NCBI GenBank assembly: GCA_002049455.2
Contig: KV918943.1
Span: 89,394 to 153,393 of the forward strand
DNA length: 64,000 bases
Source of the DNA: Porphyra umbilicalis
Lineage: Eukaryota; Rhodophyta; Bangiophyceae; Bangiales; Bangiaceae
Reading direction: 5' to 3'
This document shows, one piece after another, positions 33,095 through 44,704 of this stretch. A program made the position numbers and the translations under genes. The notes below the pieces were generated by a model that did not search any database, was not told where the DNA came from, and saw only the letters and a list, made by a program, of their open reading frames with translations. Each line of letters begins with the position of its first letter. Within the stretch, counting starts at the first letter, position 1.

Positions 33095-34456
33095 CTACTC
33101 CCGCCGCACCCCCCGCCCCCCCCGCATCGACGCGACGGCGGCGCGCTCGTGAACCCCCCGGTGTTTGACCATGTTGCTGCGCTTGGCAAACCCCCGCCCG
33201 CAAATGTCGCACACGGCCGCCGGCGGCGCGTCCCGCCGCCCGTGCACCGCCCGCACGTGCGTGTTGAGGTTGCTCCGCGTGCCAAAGGACCACGCGCACG
33301 CGGCGCACGGGTAGGGGCGCAGCCGCAGGTGCACTTGCGCGACGTGCGCGGTGAGGTGGGAGGCTTGGGTGAACTTGGCGCCGCACCGGGGGCACCCGTG
33401 CGCGCGGCGGCGGCGGACGGGGGAGGTGGGGGGGGGGACCCCCCGCCGCCGCCGCCGCCGCCGCCGCCGCTGGCAATGGCCACGGCGGCGGCGCCAAAGG
33501 GCAGGCCGTGCCCGCCACTGCCGCCGCCGCCGCCGCCGCCGTGGACGCTGCCGACGCCGGCGGCGGCGAGCGCCGCCGCCCGCGCGGCCGCCGCGTCGAC
33601 CGCCCCGCCGGCGCCACCAAACGCCATGCCATACCGGGCGGCGGCGGCGGCGCCGCTGCCGACCCCCCCCCCGCGCCGTAGCCAATGCCGCCGCTCCCCC
33701 CCCCCCCCCCCCGCCGGCGGCGACAGCGGCGGCCGCCCCGCCGCGTCGGCCGCCCCCGCCGACGGGGCGGAATGCCGCCGCCGCCCGTCCACGTCGACGG
33801 CCACCGCGTCGGGGCGGTAGTAGTAGCGCGCGCCGGCCGTCGACGGGGCGCCGTCGCCCCAGGGGCGGGGTGGGGGCGGCCACGGCCGCGGCGTGCCACC
33901 GCACCCGCCGCCGCCGCCGCCGCCGTCGCCGCCGCCGCCGCCGTTGCGCCCGCCGACGGGCATGGGCGGCGGCGTCGGTGGGGCGGGGGGCAGGGGCCCC
34001 CACGCCGCCGACCGCGCGCCCGCCGACGTGGCGGCGGCGGTGAGGGACATGGGGGATGGGGGCAGCGACAGCGGCCGCCGCGCCCACCCGTCGTCCCACG
34101 CGCCCGCCGAGTGGGGCGCCCCGCCGAGCGGGGGCAGGCGCAAGCCACCGCCGCCCCCGCCGCCCCCGCCGCCCCCGCCGCCGCGGTCGAGCGCCGCGGG
34201 GGGAGGGACGGCAGCGACCACCGGGCGGCCGGCGCGGCGGCGGGCGGCGGCGGCGCGACCGCCGGCAAGTCGGGCGCCGACGCGGACAGCAAGAGGCTCC
34301 CACCGCCGCCGCCAGCCGCCGCCCACCCGCCCCCGTCGGCGGCCCCGCCGACCGTGGCCACACATAGCCGGCGCGGGCGCCGGCGGTGGCCGCCGCCGAC
34401 CGGCGGTCCCACTCCCCGCGCGCCGCCCCGTCGCTCCCGTCGCTCCCGTCGCTCGT

Positions 34457-34493
<37 letters not shown>

Positions 34494-35103
34494 CCGCCCC
34501 GCGGTGCGGCCGACGGGGCGGCGCTGGCGCCGAGGACCGTCCTCCAAAACGTGGACCGCCGCTCGCCGCCGCCGTCGCCGCCTCTGCTGACGCCGCCACC
34601 GCCGCCGCCGCCGCCGTCGCCGCCGCCGCCGGGGCGCCGCGCCGCGTCGGCGAGGGGGCGGTCTGCCCACGGGGCGGGGCCGCCGTCGGCGGCGGCGGCG
34701 GCGGGCGGCGCCGCCCCCCGCGGCGGCGGCCGCACGAGGGACGACGGCGGCGGGAGCACCGGGGGAGCGGCGCCCGCCCACCGTCGGGACGCCGGCGGCG
34801 GGCCGCCCGTCGTCAGGATAGGCGGCAGCGGCGGTGCGACGGGCGGCGGCTCGTCCGTGGCCACGGGCGACGACGTTGCCGACGCGGGCGCCGCCGCCGG
34901 GGAGGCGGCACCCGCGCCCGCGCCCGGCGCGAGGACCGTCTGCCAAAAGCCGTCGCGGGTGGCGGGCGCCGTCGGCAGCTCGGCGATGGCGCCGCGCGGC
35001 GGCGGCACGGGCGTGACGGGGGAGCACAAGCCAAAGAAGCGGTCCCCGTGGACGGCCGAGGTGGCGGGGACGGGCGCGACGGGCACGGGCACCGCGTCAG
35101 CGT

Positions 35104-35134
<31 letters not shown>

Positions 35135-35365
35135 AGTGCCCTCCGACGCGCCTGCCGTTTGCCACTTGGCGTCCATCGCGGTGGTGGCGGCGCCGCGCAC
35201 CGGCAGAGCCGGGCACCCGTCAACGCCGACAGCCGCGTCGCCATCGGCAGCCACGTGCGGTCGCCGTGTCGGCAGCGTCGGCGGCGACGGTGGGTCGGCG
35301 TGGATGATGCGGAGGACGTTCATCTTTCGGCGGGGCGGGGCCGCCCGCCCCTCGCGGTCGTCCAT
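33095..35365 (-). CDS. C2H2 zinc-finger protein, multiply frame-broken
   Basis: The C-terminus, ending at 33095, has three consecutive C2H2 fingers: CPRCGAKFTQASHLTAH, CAACAWSFGTRSNLNTH and CDICGRGFAKRSNMVKH, each with C-x2-C-x12-H-x3/4-H. The N-terminus starts MDDREGRAAPPRRK at 35365. It has two related short motifs, DGFWQTVLAPGAG and STFWRTVLGASA, in a Pro/Ala/Gly-rich region. Between them the sensible sequence moves through all three minus frames (for example SLLLSASAPDLPAV, then RYYYRPDAVAVDVDG). The changes fall in tracts dense with G/C runs and GGC repeats. Intact, it would be a nuclear DNA-binding regulator of about 750 aa. The many shifts point to sequence errors, but decay is possible. 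Confidence 0.6.
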
Positions 35366-35399
35366 CGTAGGCAGTCGACGCCCGACGGGTCCGGGGGGG

Positions 35400-35595
35400 G
35401 TACACGTCGGTGGGAGCGTGCGCGTCGGTGTGGGCGCGCACGTCGGTGGGGGTGTGCACGTCGGTGGGGGCTCGCGTCCCTAGGGGCGTGCACGTCGGTG
35501 GGGGGCGTGCGCGTTGGTGGGAGGGTAGGCGCCCAAGGGAGCGTCCCCGTTAGTGTGGGAGGAGGTAAGCGCGCGTGTCGGTGAGTGGTGGGTGT
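35400..35595. repeat. degenerate minisatellite, CACGTCGGTGGGGG type
   Basis: At least seven imperfect copies of a roughly 20-24 bp unit with core CACGTCGGTGGG and spacer GTGCGCGT, decaying towards the right end. It lies directly upstream of the zinc-finger start. Confidence 0.8.
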
Positions 35596-38395
35596 AGGGG
35601 CGGGCGCGCCACGCGGTGGGAGTGGTCAAGCAGACCTGGTACGAAGACAAAGACGCGTCGAGAGGTGTCGGGGTTGTGTTGCGGTAGAGGTACGGCGGCC
35701 AGCAGCGGCCGACGGCAGGCACAGGGTCTTGTGAGCGGGGCGTACCGCCGCCAGCACGACGTCCACGTCGGCGGTCAAAATCTCGAGCGCAACGTGCGCG
35801 GCGCGCAACGGCGGGTCCGCGGCGCGCGTCGGGCACCCGACCGCCGCTCTTATGCGGTACGAGCGCGTCGCGTGACCGGCGCACCGATTGGGCAGCGGCG
35901 GTCGGCGGGGAGTCGATGCACGGAGGCGGGGAGTCGATGCAAGGAGGCGGGGGTGTGGGGCGTGCCGCCGCGGTGGTGCACCGGGTACGAGTGGGGGGGG
36001 TTGGCTGCCAAGCGTTCCCGCCGCCGCCCGCCGCGGTGACGACCGTCCCGCTCGTTCCACGTGCCCTCCGCACACCTCACCCTACACCGCCGGTGCCGTC
36101 GGTCTCACCCGGCCGCGCGCGGGATGCTCGGAAAAAAGAAACACCGCTTCAGCGGTGTTGCGCGGCACCGACCCTCGTGTGTGGGGCACCCACCCTCGTG
36201 TGTTGGGAGGGGGGGGGGGGAGTCGGGCGGTCCGGCTCACCGCCGCCGTCCCATCGCTGACAGCGTCGGGCGGCGGGGGGGTCGGGAACTTGTCCACCGT
36301 GCGGCGTCGGGGCTCGTCTGCAGTGTGTGAGAGGGGGACCAGGGGGATTGACGCGCCCAGCGGGAGCCGGCAACGCCGAGCAACGGTCGGAAACGGGGCT
36401 CTTTGGGGGGGGGGGGGTGGCGGTCGAAACTCGCACGCGCCGGTGCGTGCACGCGGCGCAGCGGCGGCGGTTGTGTGGAGGGGACCGGCCACGTCGCATC
36501 ATGCGCGCCCCGCTGGCGCACCGTGGTGTGGCCACGGTGAGGTTAGATCCGTCACCCCCCGCTGGGGGCGGCACCCGCCATGGGGGTGGGGTGGTGCGAG
36601 GCGGTCGGGGATCGGTTCTCGCGGGCCCCGCGGCGCCGGGGACCGCGGAGACCGCGGCGATGGGGGCCGGCTGGGGGGTAAGCGCCGCCGCCCGCGGCAC
36701 GGCGGGGCCCCGACGGTGTGGCGCCCTCCCCATTTTTGGTTGGTGACAAAAAGCAAAAGCCCGACACTGCGAATCCAGGCTGTTGCAGGGGGCAGTGGCC
36801 GGTGCAAGGTGCCTTTTCGAGTGCCCCGGTGCGTCATCATCGACGGCAGTGACCTGCCGTGCTGCCCCTCCAAACCCAATTGTCGCATCAGCATCCAAAC
36901 GGTGAGCCCGTTTCCCGGTAGGGCGCGGACACCGCCGCTCGGGCGGGCCCTCGGGTCGGTGCTCGAGAGGAGCGCCGGGGCGCCGAAAGAGCGACAGCCA
37001 GATCATCAGGCGCGCACTCGACGTGACAGGTTGACCGCCGCTGGCCGCGTGCGGCGGGTCGTTGTCTTGATTGGAGGAACCGCAAAGTACCTTCTCGCTT
37101 ATGTCGGTTTCGTCCAGCGGTCCTCCCATCCAGAATGCGCTGCCACGCACGCGTCCACGGCAGCACAGCAATGTGTGGTCAGAGGCCACTGATACTGGAA
37201 TCCGTTGACAACCGAAGCGGTCGCGGCCGAGCGTCGAGCTGCGGCACATCCCAACATGCTTGACAGCTGACCTCAGCGGAGGGGAATTCTCAGTGTTAGG
37301 CATCATGCCTAACCATGATGGTCGTAGTCGAGTCACGTTGTCTCACAACTTTCACAAAAGGGTAAATAGAGGTTGATCAGAGAAAGATATGAACCACAAA
37401 AGGAGACCTCACTCACAGAGCCTTCGACGGCATGTCAAGGTATTCTTTCCACAGTACTACAGCGGCAGTGATAGATGCATTGACCACGACTGCCCCGTAT
37501 GGTGCCTTGGAGTTTCGTCGCGGTCGCGGATGGCGGACATGCTTTTATGGTCTGGTAGCTCGAGCTGTGCACTGCAGGGGCTGCCTACCTTGCGTCCATC
37601 GGTCTTCTCGTCGATACGTTCAGCGACACCTGCGACTGGTTCTATCAAACTTTCTGCGATACAGCTTGTGTTGTGAAATGGTGGTCATACGGAACTCTTG
37701 TCACTGGGCTGCTGGCTTGAAAATGATATCGCTTATACACCTTATGTATTCGATTGACTATCTGTTCATCTCTTTTTTAGTGCACTGGCTGGATCTGGCC
37801 AACCGACTGCACGTCCTCTTGCGGCAGGGCTTTCTTGCTGCTTCGGGCGGGACCCTCAGATTGACTCTGCCCCTTGCAACCAACCCGTTAAGCGGCCGGT
37901 GAAGAGCTGCGTGTCCAAGTGGCGCGCCGTGGGTTGGAGCGGGGCCCCGATCCTCGGCGCTCTCAGGCGGACGTGTGCATGACACACGGGGTGGGGCTGT
38001 GCCACAGGGCAGCCATCCACGATGCCTACGTGTCTGGCCCTGGCATGTTGGCTCGCGTCGCTCTGCGGCGGTGATTCGTCCAGCCACGCCCGACACTCGG
38101 CCACTGGTCGTCGTTCACCAGCGCAGGGCAACACCGCAGCGGTTGTGGTGCGTTGAGAAGGCCCTCTGCGGTGGAACAGAGCAGTGTTCTGGCGTGGATG
38201 TTTGACGCTGGCCGCGACAGGCGACGGCGGCGCGGGGCAGCGTGCGGAAGGTTGTGTCATATCCGGATATGTGTACCTCCTAAATCGATTGAAGGACGCG
38301 CAATCGAGATTGTAGCAGGAAGAGAGCAACTACATCAAGAATTTGGATTGCTCCCGAGCTTGCTGGATGCAGCGCAGACCGCCTCGTGCGTCGGG
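35596..38395. other. 2.8-kb region without a recognised gene
   Basis: GC-rich to about 36900, then more balanced. A 22-bp direct repeat with GGGGAGTCGATGCA lies at about 35908-35952. A perfect inverted repeat, GTTAGGCAT C ATGCCTAAC, lies near 37295. A plus-strand frame ending at 37902 has hydrophobic patches but no motif and is not called. Confidence 0.45.
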
Positions 38396-40070
38396 TAGGG
38401 GTGTCCAATCGGATGGTGATGCCAAACCGGTTAAACCGGTTTTCGTTATTGCACATTATCGATTCTAAACCGATTGGTACTTACCTACATAACTAGCTCG
38501 ATAAGTTCTCAATAAGTGTATAGTTATACGGGTCGATTCGAAACTTGCAAAGCATTCCTTGACCAACGCATCTCACCCAGCGCTTTTCGTGCACTTCCAG
38601 GGGCTCTGCCGCAGTAGCACTTCGCGGACTGCGCCCCAGATAGGCCGAGCTGGTGCCGCAGAGGAAGAGGGCGGAACCCAGTGCCACAATGTCTCATGAG
38701 CCATCGAGACCTCTCCAGAAGATATTGGCAATGCCCTGGAGGCAGGTACTCGTCGATGAAGTGACTGCTCGCAGATGCAGAACAAGTTTAGGTACTCCTG
38801 GATACAGTTTCCATCTGGCCTACATAGGCCTTCCGTGAATGATGGAGAACTGTGTACCGCTCGGTGTCTTCGTAAGAGAGCACTGTCCTCGTAAGGACCA
38901 TCGCGAAGCCGACGTACCAGCCACATTCTCCTTCTTCTCTTGCCAGATGGAGCGACCGTTTGCCCCACACTGGAAGTCCCTCTCTGATGCTCTCCTTATC
39001 CGGTTGCTCTGACTCTACCCGCAGAGGTAGACGGAGGACGTGAGAGTAACAGGCCGGGTTTCGGTACGAGCTCGGTTGTTGCTGCATGTAGTCCAGGGCC
39101 CTGCACATGCCATCGTCCGCAGCACTGTTGACCCGGCGGCCTTCCTCTTTCTCTGGCCTTTAGGACAGGGTGCTCTCAAAGTGGAGTGAAGCACACATAT
39201 ACTTAGATAACGAGACTTGATCTCCGTTTCAGAGGTGGCAGTCTGCATTCGTGTCCTCAGGGATCTGAGGGTGCGTCAGCGTTGGAAGTGTCGCGAAGAC
39301 GCCAAAAAGTAAATAGAGTTACGCGGCTGAGAAGAACTCTCCTGCCACAAGGGTCACAGGGCCCGGACGGCGTGTGCCCCTCTGCCCCCCCCCACCGCCC
39401 CGAGTTGCGCGCGGCGACCGCGCGCAGCGACTTCCGGGGTTCGACGCGCCCACGATGACCCGCGGGTGATCGTGCCTGCGCACCGTCTTCTGTTGCGGCG
39501 GCGCGTCGGCGGTTGCTGCCGCCACCTAGCGGCGCGGTTGGAGGCGCCCCAACGCGCGGCGATCAGTCCCACCCGCCCGCCCGTGCGCCGTGTCGGCTGC
39601 CCTGCCCGCCGTGCGCAGGTGCGCTGCGCGGCGGAGTGACAGCCCCTTCTGTGGGCGTCGCGCGACGCCGGCGGGCCGCCGCCGCTGCGGTGGAGACGGC
39701 GGCCCCCCTTCCCCGCCCCACATTCTGCCCGCCACGGCAGCGTGGCTGTACGTGCCCCCGTATGCGCTCGTGGCTATGGAGTCGGCCGGCGTGCCCGGTG
39801 TCGATGCGTCGCCGAGCGCGCCACCGCCCTGAAGGTCAGAGTATTGCACGCAGTGCCTGGAATTGGATCCTTGGATCAACAAGCTCAAAAACATTGTCAA
39901 CAATGTATTCTGACCGTTCCAAGAAGCGCATGAGCTGGGGAAATTCCGGGAGTTAGATCGAATCGGTTGGCCCGATTTATTTGCCTCCGAACCGGTTTGT
40001 GATCGATTTCAGTTTTTGGCCCGATTTAATCAATTTCAACCGATTGCGGTTAACCGATTGGACACCCCTA
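38396..40070. mobile_element. hAT-type DNA transposon, non-autonomous
   Basis: The ends are perfect 17-bp terminal inverted repeats: TAGGGGTGTCCAATCGG at 38396-38412 and its reverse complement at 40054-40070. They are flanked by an identical 8-bp target-site duplication, GCGTCGGG, at 38388-38395 and 40071-40078. Eight-base duplications and a YAGGGGTGT-like end are typical of hAT elements. Subterminal regions carry repeated AACCGGTT and CCGAT words. At 1675 bp, with no frame resembling a hAT transposase, it must depend on an enzyme made elsewhere. It contains one copy of a 0.7-kb dispersed repeat. Perfect duplications and ends suggest a fairly recent insertion. Confidence 0.93.
39153..39863 (+). 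repeat. 0.7-kb dispersed repeat, copy 1 (inside hAT)
   Basis: Matches 53465-54079 from CTGGCCTTTAGGACAGGG through the GTATTGCACGC..GTGCCTGGAA end. The copy carries about 100 extra bases near 39636-39740 relative to copy 2. Confidence 0.9.
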
Positions 40071-40134
40071 GCGTCGGGGGAGCAACCGCGATGGTTGTCC
40101 AGCACACAAAGAGGCAGGACAGGGGAACCCGTAT

Positions 40135-41496
40135 TCAGCACGGCAAGCCACACAGCGCGCAAAGCACATCCCCCATCCTCCCTCCCCCCCCCCCCCCCGT
40201 AGCCGCTACAATACGCGCGGTGGTGGGGCGTTTGGGCCGACGGGCGTCGGCCCCCCCCCGCCCAATGGCAGCGGCCCGCCCGCCGCGACGGGCTCGACCC
40301 CCCCCGGCGCGTCCCCCCCACCGGGGTGAGGGGCGGGCCCGCCGCCGCGCCACCCCCTGGGGGTGGGTCCACGTCCCCACCTCTTCTCCTCCCCGCCAGG
40401 GGCGCCTCGACGCCGCCGCCGCCGTGTGCGGGAAGGCCGCTGCCGCCATCGGCGGCGGGGGCGGCAGGAATGGCACCCAACGCCGACGGCGGCGGCGCAA
40501 CGGGGGCGGCCGGCCCACTGCCGCTGCCGCCGCTGCCGCCACTGCCGGCGACGGCGCCGCTGCCCGCGGTGCCCGCCCCCGCGGCAGGGACCCCCGCTGC
40601 CGCCGCCTCGGCCGCCGCCGGCGCGGTCGCCTCGAGCAGCGCGTCGACGCGCACGCGGGCAGCGTCGACCTCCGCCACCCGCCCCGCCAAGCTGCCATTG
40701 AGCGCCGCCGTGCGGCGGCGGCAGCCGCCCGAGTAAAAGACCCCCCCAGCCAGTGCACCCGCTCTGGGGGGTACACCAGCCCCGGCAGCAACACACACTC
40801 GTCGCCCGCAAAGCGCTGGCCGACCGCCCGAAAGTGGGCGTTGGGGATGACGCAGCCGCAGGGGAAGAGGGCGACGCCGAGGGGCGGCCCCGGCCCGTCC
40901 CGAAACGCCGCCTCCACGCTCGCCATCCAATCGTCGTACAGGAAGTGGTACAGGTCGTCGTACACAATCGCCACGTAGTCAATGTGCGCCGAGACGGCGT
41001 CCCACGAGGCGGCGGGGAGGCTCGAGATGAGGCCCTCGGGGAGGCCGTACTCCACCATGTACACGGTGCTGTTGGCGAGCGCCAAGGAGCGGTGCTCGTA
41101 CTCGGCCCGCTGCGCGGGCGTCAGGTGGGGGCGCCCCGAGGAGAGCGCGCGGCCGACGAGGAAGATGGAGGCGGTGACGAGGAAGACCGTCAGCAGCGCC
41201 AGGAAGGGTACGTCCACGCCCCGCTTGTCAAACACCCGCGCGAGCGCAGACGTGCGGGAGCTCGACGCTGACGGCGCGCCCGAGAGCGCCGACGCGGGCG
41301 GCGGCAGCAGCGCGTGCGCGCCGGCGCCGCTCCCCCCATTGGCTGCCACCGAGCCGCTACTGCCACTGCCGCCGAGGGGCAGGAGGGGGGGGGCGTTCCC
41401 ACTCCCACCGCTACCGCTGCTGCCGCCACCCCCACCGACGCCGCCGCCAGTCGCTTTGCGGTGGAGCAGGCCGCCAGCGGCGGCGCCGCCCCCCAT
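40135..41496 (-). CDS. type II Golgi-like membrane protein, frame broken
   Basis: The start at 41496 (MGGGAAAGGLLHRK) gives a Gly/Ser-rich cytosolic tail. One membrane anchor, VDVPFLALLTVFLVTASIFL, begins about 90 residues in, followed by a lumenal domain. That domain has NSTVYMVEYGLPEGLI, HIDYVAIVYDDLYHFLYDDW, CGCVIPNAHFRAVGQRF and YPPERVHWLGG. At a run of seven C (40741-40747) the sense moves one base and continues as VFYSGGCRRRTAALNG and an Ala-rich stem. The layout is that of a Golgi enzyme, possibly a glycosyltransferase, but I recognise no family. The C-terminus is unresolved: the listed frame stops at 40135, while the shifted frame reads on into the hAT element to 39977. Confidence 0.55.
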   Translation of the reverse strand: MGGGAAAGGLLHRKATGGGVGGGGGSSGSGGSGNAPPLLPLGGSGSSGSVAANGGSGAGAHALLPPPASALSGAPSASSSRTSALARVFDKRGVDVPFLALLTVFLVTASIFLVGRALSSGRPHLTPAQRAEYEHRSLALANSTVYMVEYGLPEGLISSLPAASWDAVSAHIDYVAIVYDDLYHFLYDDWMASVEAAFRDGPGPPLGVALFPCGCVIPNAHFRAVGQRFAGDECVLLPGLVYPPERVHWLGGSFTRAAAAAARRRSMAAWRGGWRRSTLPACASTRCSRRPRRRRPRRRQRGSLPRGRAPRAAAPSPAVAAAAAAAVGRPPPLRRRRRRWVPFLPPPPPMAAAAFPHTAAAASRRPWRGGEEVGTWTHPQGVARRRARPSPRWGGRAGGGRARRGGRAAAIGRGGADARRPKRPTTARIVAATGGGGGGRMGDVLCALCGLPC

Positions 41497-42739
41497 GGCA
41501 GCCGCCACCAACGGACAGGGGCGAGTCGGGCGACGCGGGGGGGAGGGAGGGCAAAAGGGCGCGTAAAAAGAGTCTCGTCGAGGAGGAAGAAAGGGCAGCA
41601 AGCGCCGCGCCCGCCGCGCGGCGGTCCGCAACGCAGGCGTGGGGGTTGCCGCAAAAAGGAACGGGGGCAACACGGGAGCGCCACCGGCCACACGCCGACG
41701 ATCCCGCCGGCGGGCACGGTACCGGCACGCGCCACGCCGCCGCTCGGGGCGCGCGTACGCGGGCGGCGGACGCGCCCCCAGTGTCGGTGGGGGAGGGCTT
41801 CCCGGTCGCCCGTTGGACCAGCGGTGGCGGGCTGACGGGCGGGCGGCCGCGGTGGGAGTGCGGCGCGCGCAGGCGCCAGAGCGGCACCGGTGGGCTCGGC
41901 TGCTTCTGACGGGAAGCGATGAAGGGGGGCTCGTCAACGCGCGCCACGCCCAAATTCGTTGGGTCGATGACACGAAACTTGTGGACTGGAGGTCTGCTGA
42001 GCCACAGTATTTGAACGCCCTGAAGAGCCGTTCGGCTGAAGATGTGGCTCCATGTGGACTATGGGCGCTACTTGGCACCGAAACAAGAACGCACACTGGT
42101 GCAGAGCCGATGCTGGCCCGGGCTCGGTCGCTACGTCTGTGTCGGCCTCTGGCGTTCCCACCTCGTACCGCCCGCTCCCGTGGTCTGCGGGCGGCCGCCG
42201 CTGGGGCGGTCTCGGTTGCAAGCTCTGTGGAACCGTGATCGCCCCGTGTTTGCACAAGGATCTGGTGCAGGGTGCTGCCTTCTCATCGCCACGACGTTGA
42301 GCGCGCTGTATCGGTCGTGTACGGCCCGGCAACCAGTGTACCGAGGAGTGTGCGTTCCTTTCGGCGGCAGGGGCGTTTGAATGTATGTGCGGCACATTGC
42401 TTGTCCTTTAGCCGGGCAATCCGGGAGGATGCGAGGATTCTTCTGTGACTTGACTTGAACGATCGTTTTCTGTGTAGAGCTTCTGCTGGGATGTCCTCTA
42501 ACCTCTTGGTTGTGGGGGCACTTCTCGGTCTCTCGCTGTTTTGGTTCTCTTTCCGGTGTCGAGCGACTTTCTACTGCTGCTCAATGTGTCCCCGGTATGC
42601 TCCTGTTTCTCCTGACTGATTCCACGGTCGCCAGTGAACCTCGTACACGTGCTGTCAGCGGTCCCCGCCCAGGCTGCTTCCTCTCCAGCACTGGTCGTGC
42701 CTTGTCATTACCCCCCCCCCTGCCTCTCTTGTTACTGTC
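41497..42739. other. divergent intergenic region before MIC60
   Basis: Holds upstream DNA of the type II membrane protein gene and of MIC60. Pyrimidine-rich near 42700-42735. No gene recognised. Confidence 0.5.
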
Positions 42740-43827
42740 ATGACATTAGCCTCACCCCCGCACTCCGCCCTCCGCGCGGCTGCGGCCATGGAGGTTGGTG
42801 ACGGCCGCCCATTCACCCCCACCCCTCCTCGGCGAGGCGACGCCTACCCCCGCGACGGGGCGATGGTGCTGCTCCCCCATTGGCCGGCCGACAGCCGGCA
42901 CCCCGCCGCCCCTCGGGTGCTCGACGCAGCGTCCAAGGCGGCGCCGCCGCCGCCCCCGACCGACGCGACGCTCATCCCCTCCCGGCCGCTGGTGGTGACC
43001 CCCTGGACAGCCGGCGGCATGCCCGTCCGCGCCGCCGCGCCCGTGTGGACGGACGCTGGGGAGTTGTTGCGCGCTCCCGGCGCCCGCCGCCGCCGCGGCG
43101 GGGCGGCACGCGCGGCGGGGGCGGGGGGGAGCCCCACCGAGGTCGGCGCGCTGGCGGCCGCGTTTGTCGACGCGCGCGCCGCGCGGGAAGACGCGGACGA
43201 CGCGGCCGCCGACGGGCGGGCGGAGATTGCGGCGCGCGTCGGCCGCGGGGTGGCGGCGGCGCTGCCGGCCATCACCGACGCGGAGAGTGGGCGCGTGCGG
43301 GACGGCCTCGAGGCGCTGCGCGTTGAGGCGGCGGCGGCGCACGCGCGCGCCGTCGCCGCCGCCAAGGCCGACGCGTCTGCCGCCGTTGCCGCCGCCCGCG
43401 CGTCTGCCGAGGCCGACGCTGCGTCTGCGCGGGCGGGCGCGGCGGCGCGGGTGGCCGCCCGCACCGCGGCGGTCGAGGCGGCCGCACGGCGGGCGGCCGA
43501 CGACGTGGCGGCGGCCGAGGCCGACGCGGCGGCGGCGGTGGCCAAGGCCCACGCGGAGCGCCACGGGGCCGTGGCGGACCGCCTCGCCGCGGCGGCGGGC
43601 GAGGCCGCGTCGGCGGCGTCGGCAGAGCTCGGCGGCCGCGTCGCCGCGTGGACGGCGGCGCGGGAGCGCCGCGTCGGGGACCTCGCGGCCGCCGTCGACG
43701 CCGTCGCCACGGCGGCGCGCGGCGCCACGTCGGCAGCGGCGGCGCCCGCCGCCGACGCGGCCATGGCGCGGGCGGCCACCGCCCTCGCGGCGGCCGTGTC
43801 GAGCGACGGCCCCGTGCCGGCGCTCGA

Positions 43828-43858
<31 letters not shown>

Positions 43859-44320
43859 CCCCCCGACGGCCTCTTTGGGGCGGTCGCCGCGTCGGTGCCC
43901 CCGTCGACGGCGGGCGTCGCGCTGCCGTCGGCGGCGAGCCTCCGCACCCGCTGGGCAGCGGGCGTCGCGTGGCCCGCGCGCGTCGCCGTGCTGCTCCCCG
44001 CCGTCGGGTCGGCGCTGCCGGCGGGGGCGGCGGGGGGGGTGTGGGCGCACGCGGCCGCAACGGTGTTGGCGGCGGTCAAGCCCGACTTTGTCGACGTGGG
44101 CGTCGCCGCCGACGAGCGCGCCCTGCGCCTCGCGTCGGCGGCGGTGCGGGAGGGGGATTTGGGCGCCGCCGTCGCGGCGGCCGACGGGCTGTCGGGGTTG
44201 GCGGGGGAGGTCGTCGCGTCGTGGGTGGCCGACGCCCGCGCGCGCCTCGTTGCGGCGCAGGCGGCGCGGGTGGTGGCCGCAGAAGCGGCGGTGCAGGCAA
44301 CGGCCGCTCGACGCAAGTGA
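42740..44320 (+). CDS. MIC60: MIC60/mitofilin-like protein
   Basis: An intact frame of 526 aa. The first Met (42740) gives MTLASPPHSALRAAAAM, a plausible short mitochondrial leader; a second Met at 42788 has a better start context. Residues about 140-350 are an Ala-rich coiled coil with Glu/Asp/Arg heptads. The last 110 residues match the mitofilin signature: SLRTRWAAGVAWPARVAVLLP, then ALRLASAAVREGDLGAAVAA, LSGLAGEVVASWVADARARL and QAARVVAAEA, equivalent to A..y...GDL..A...N.LkG....A.dWl.eAR. MIC60 is the core of MICOS, which shapes crista junctions in the inner membrane. No N-terminal membrane segment is visible, which is unusual for the family. Confidence 0.8.
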
Positions 44321-44704
44321 GTGGCAGGGGGTGTGGGGGTTGGGGGGGGGCTTTTGATGCGGGCGATGGGAGGAGGGGGGGGCGGGGGGGCTGGCGTTGG
44401 TGGACTAGGAGGCTGTTGTGGATTAGTCGGCTTGACATGGCCCTGAGACACAGGCGCATGTTTTTTTGGGACGGGGCGGCGTGGGTCGTGGACGGTGCGC
44501 GGCTGCTGGCGACGCCGCGCGCGGCGTTCGGGCGGCATCAGAACGAGACGTACGTGCCACCCCATCGAGTGGGACAGGGACGACCGTGCCCAGCGTCGGT
44601 GGCACCCTGGAGGGCCCAGGGGAGTCGTAGCCCCAGAGCCACCGACACGGGGTGGCGGCGCCCTCGGCGGCCGCGTGTCGTCCACGGATCCACACCCCCT
44701 CCCT
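44321..44704. other. convergent spacer, MIC60 / GT61
   Basis: Short spacer between two convergent genes; nothing recognised. Confidence 0.6.
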
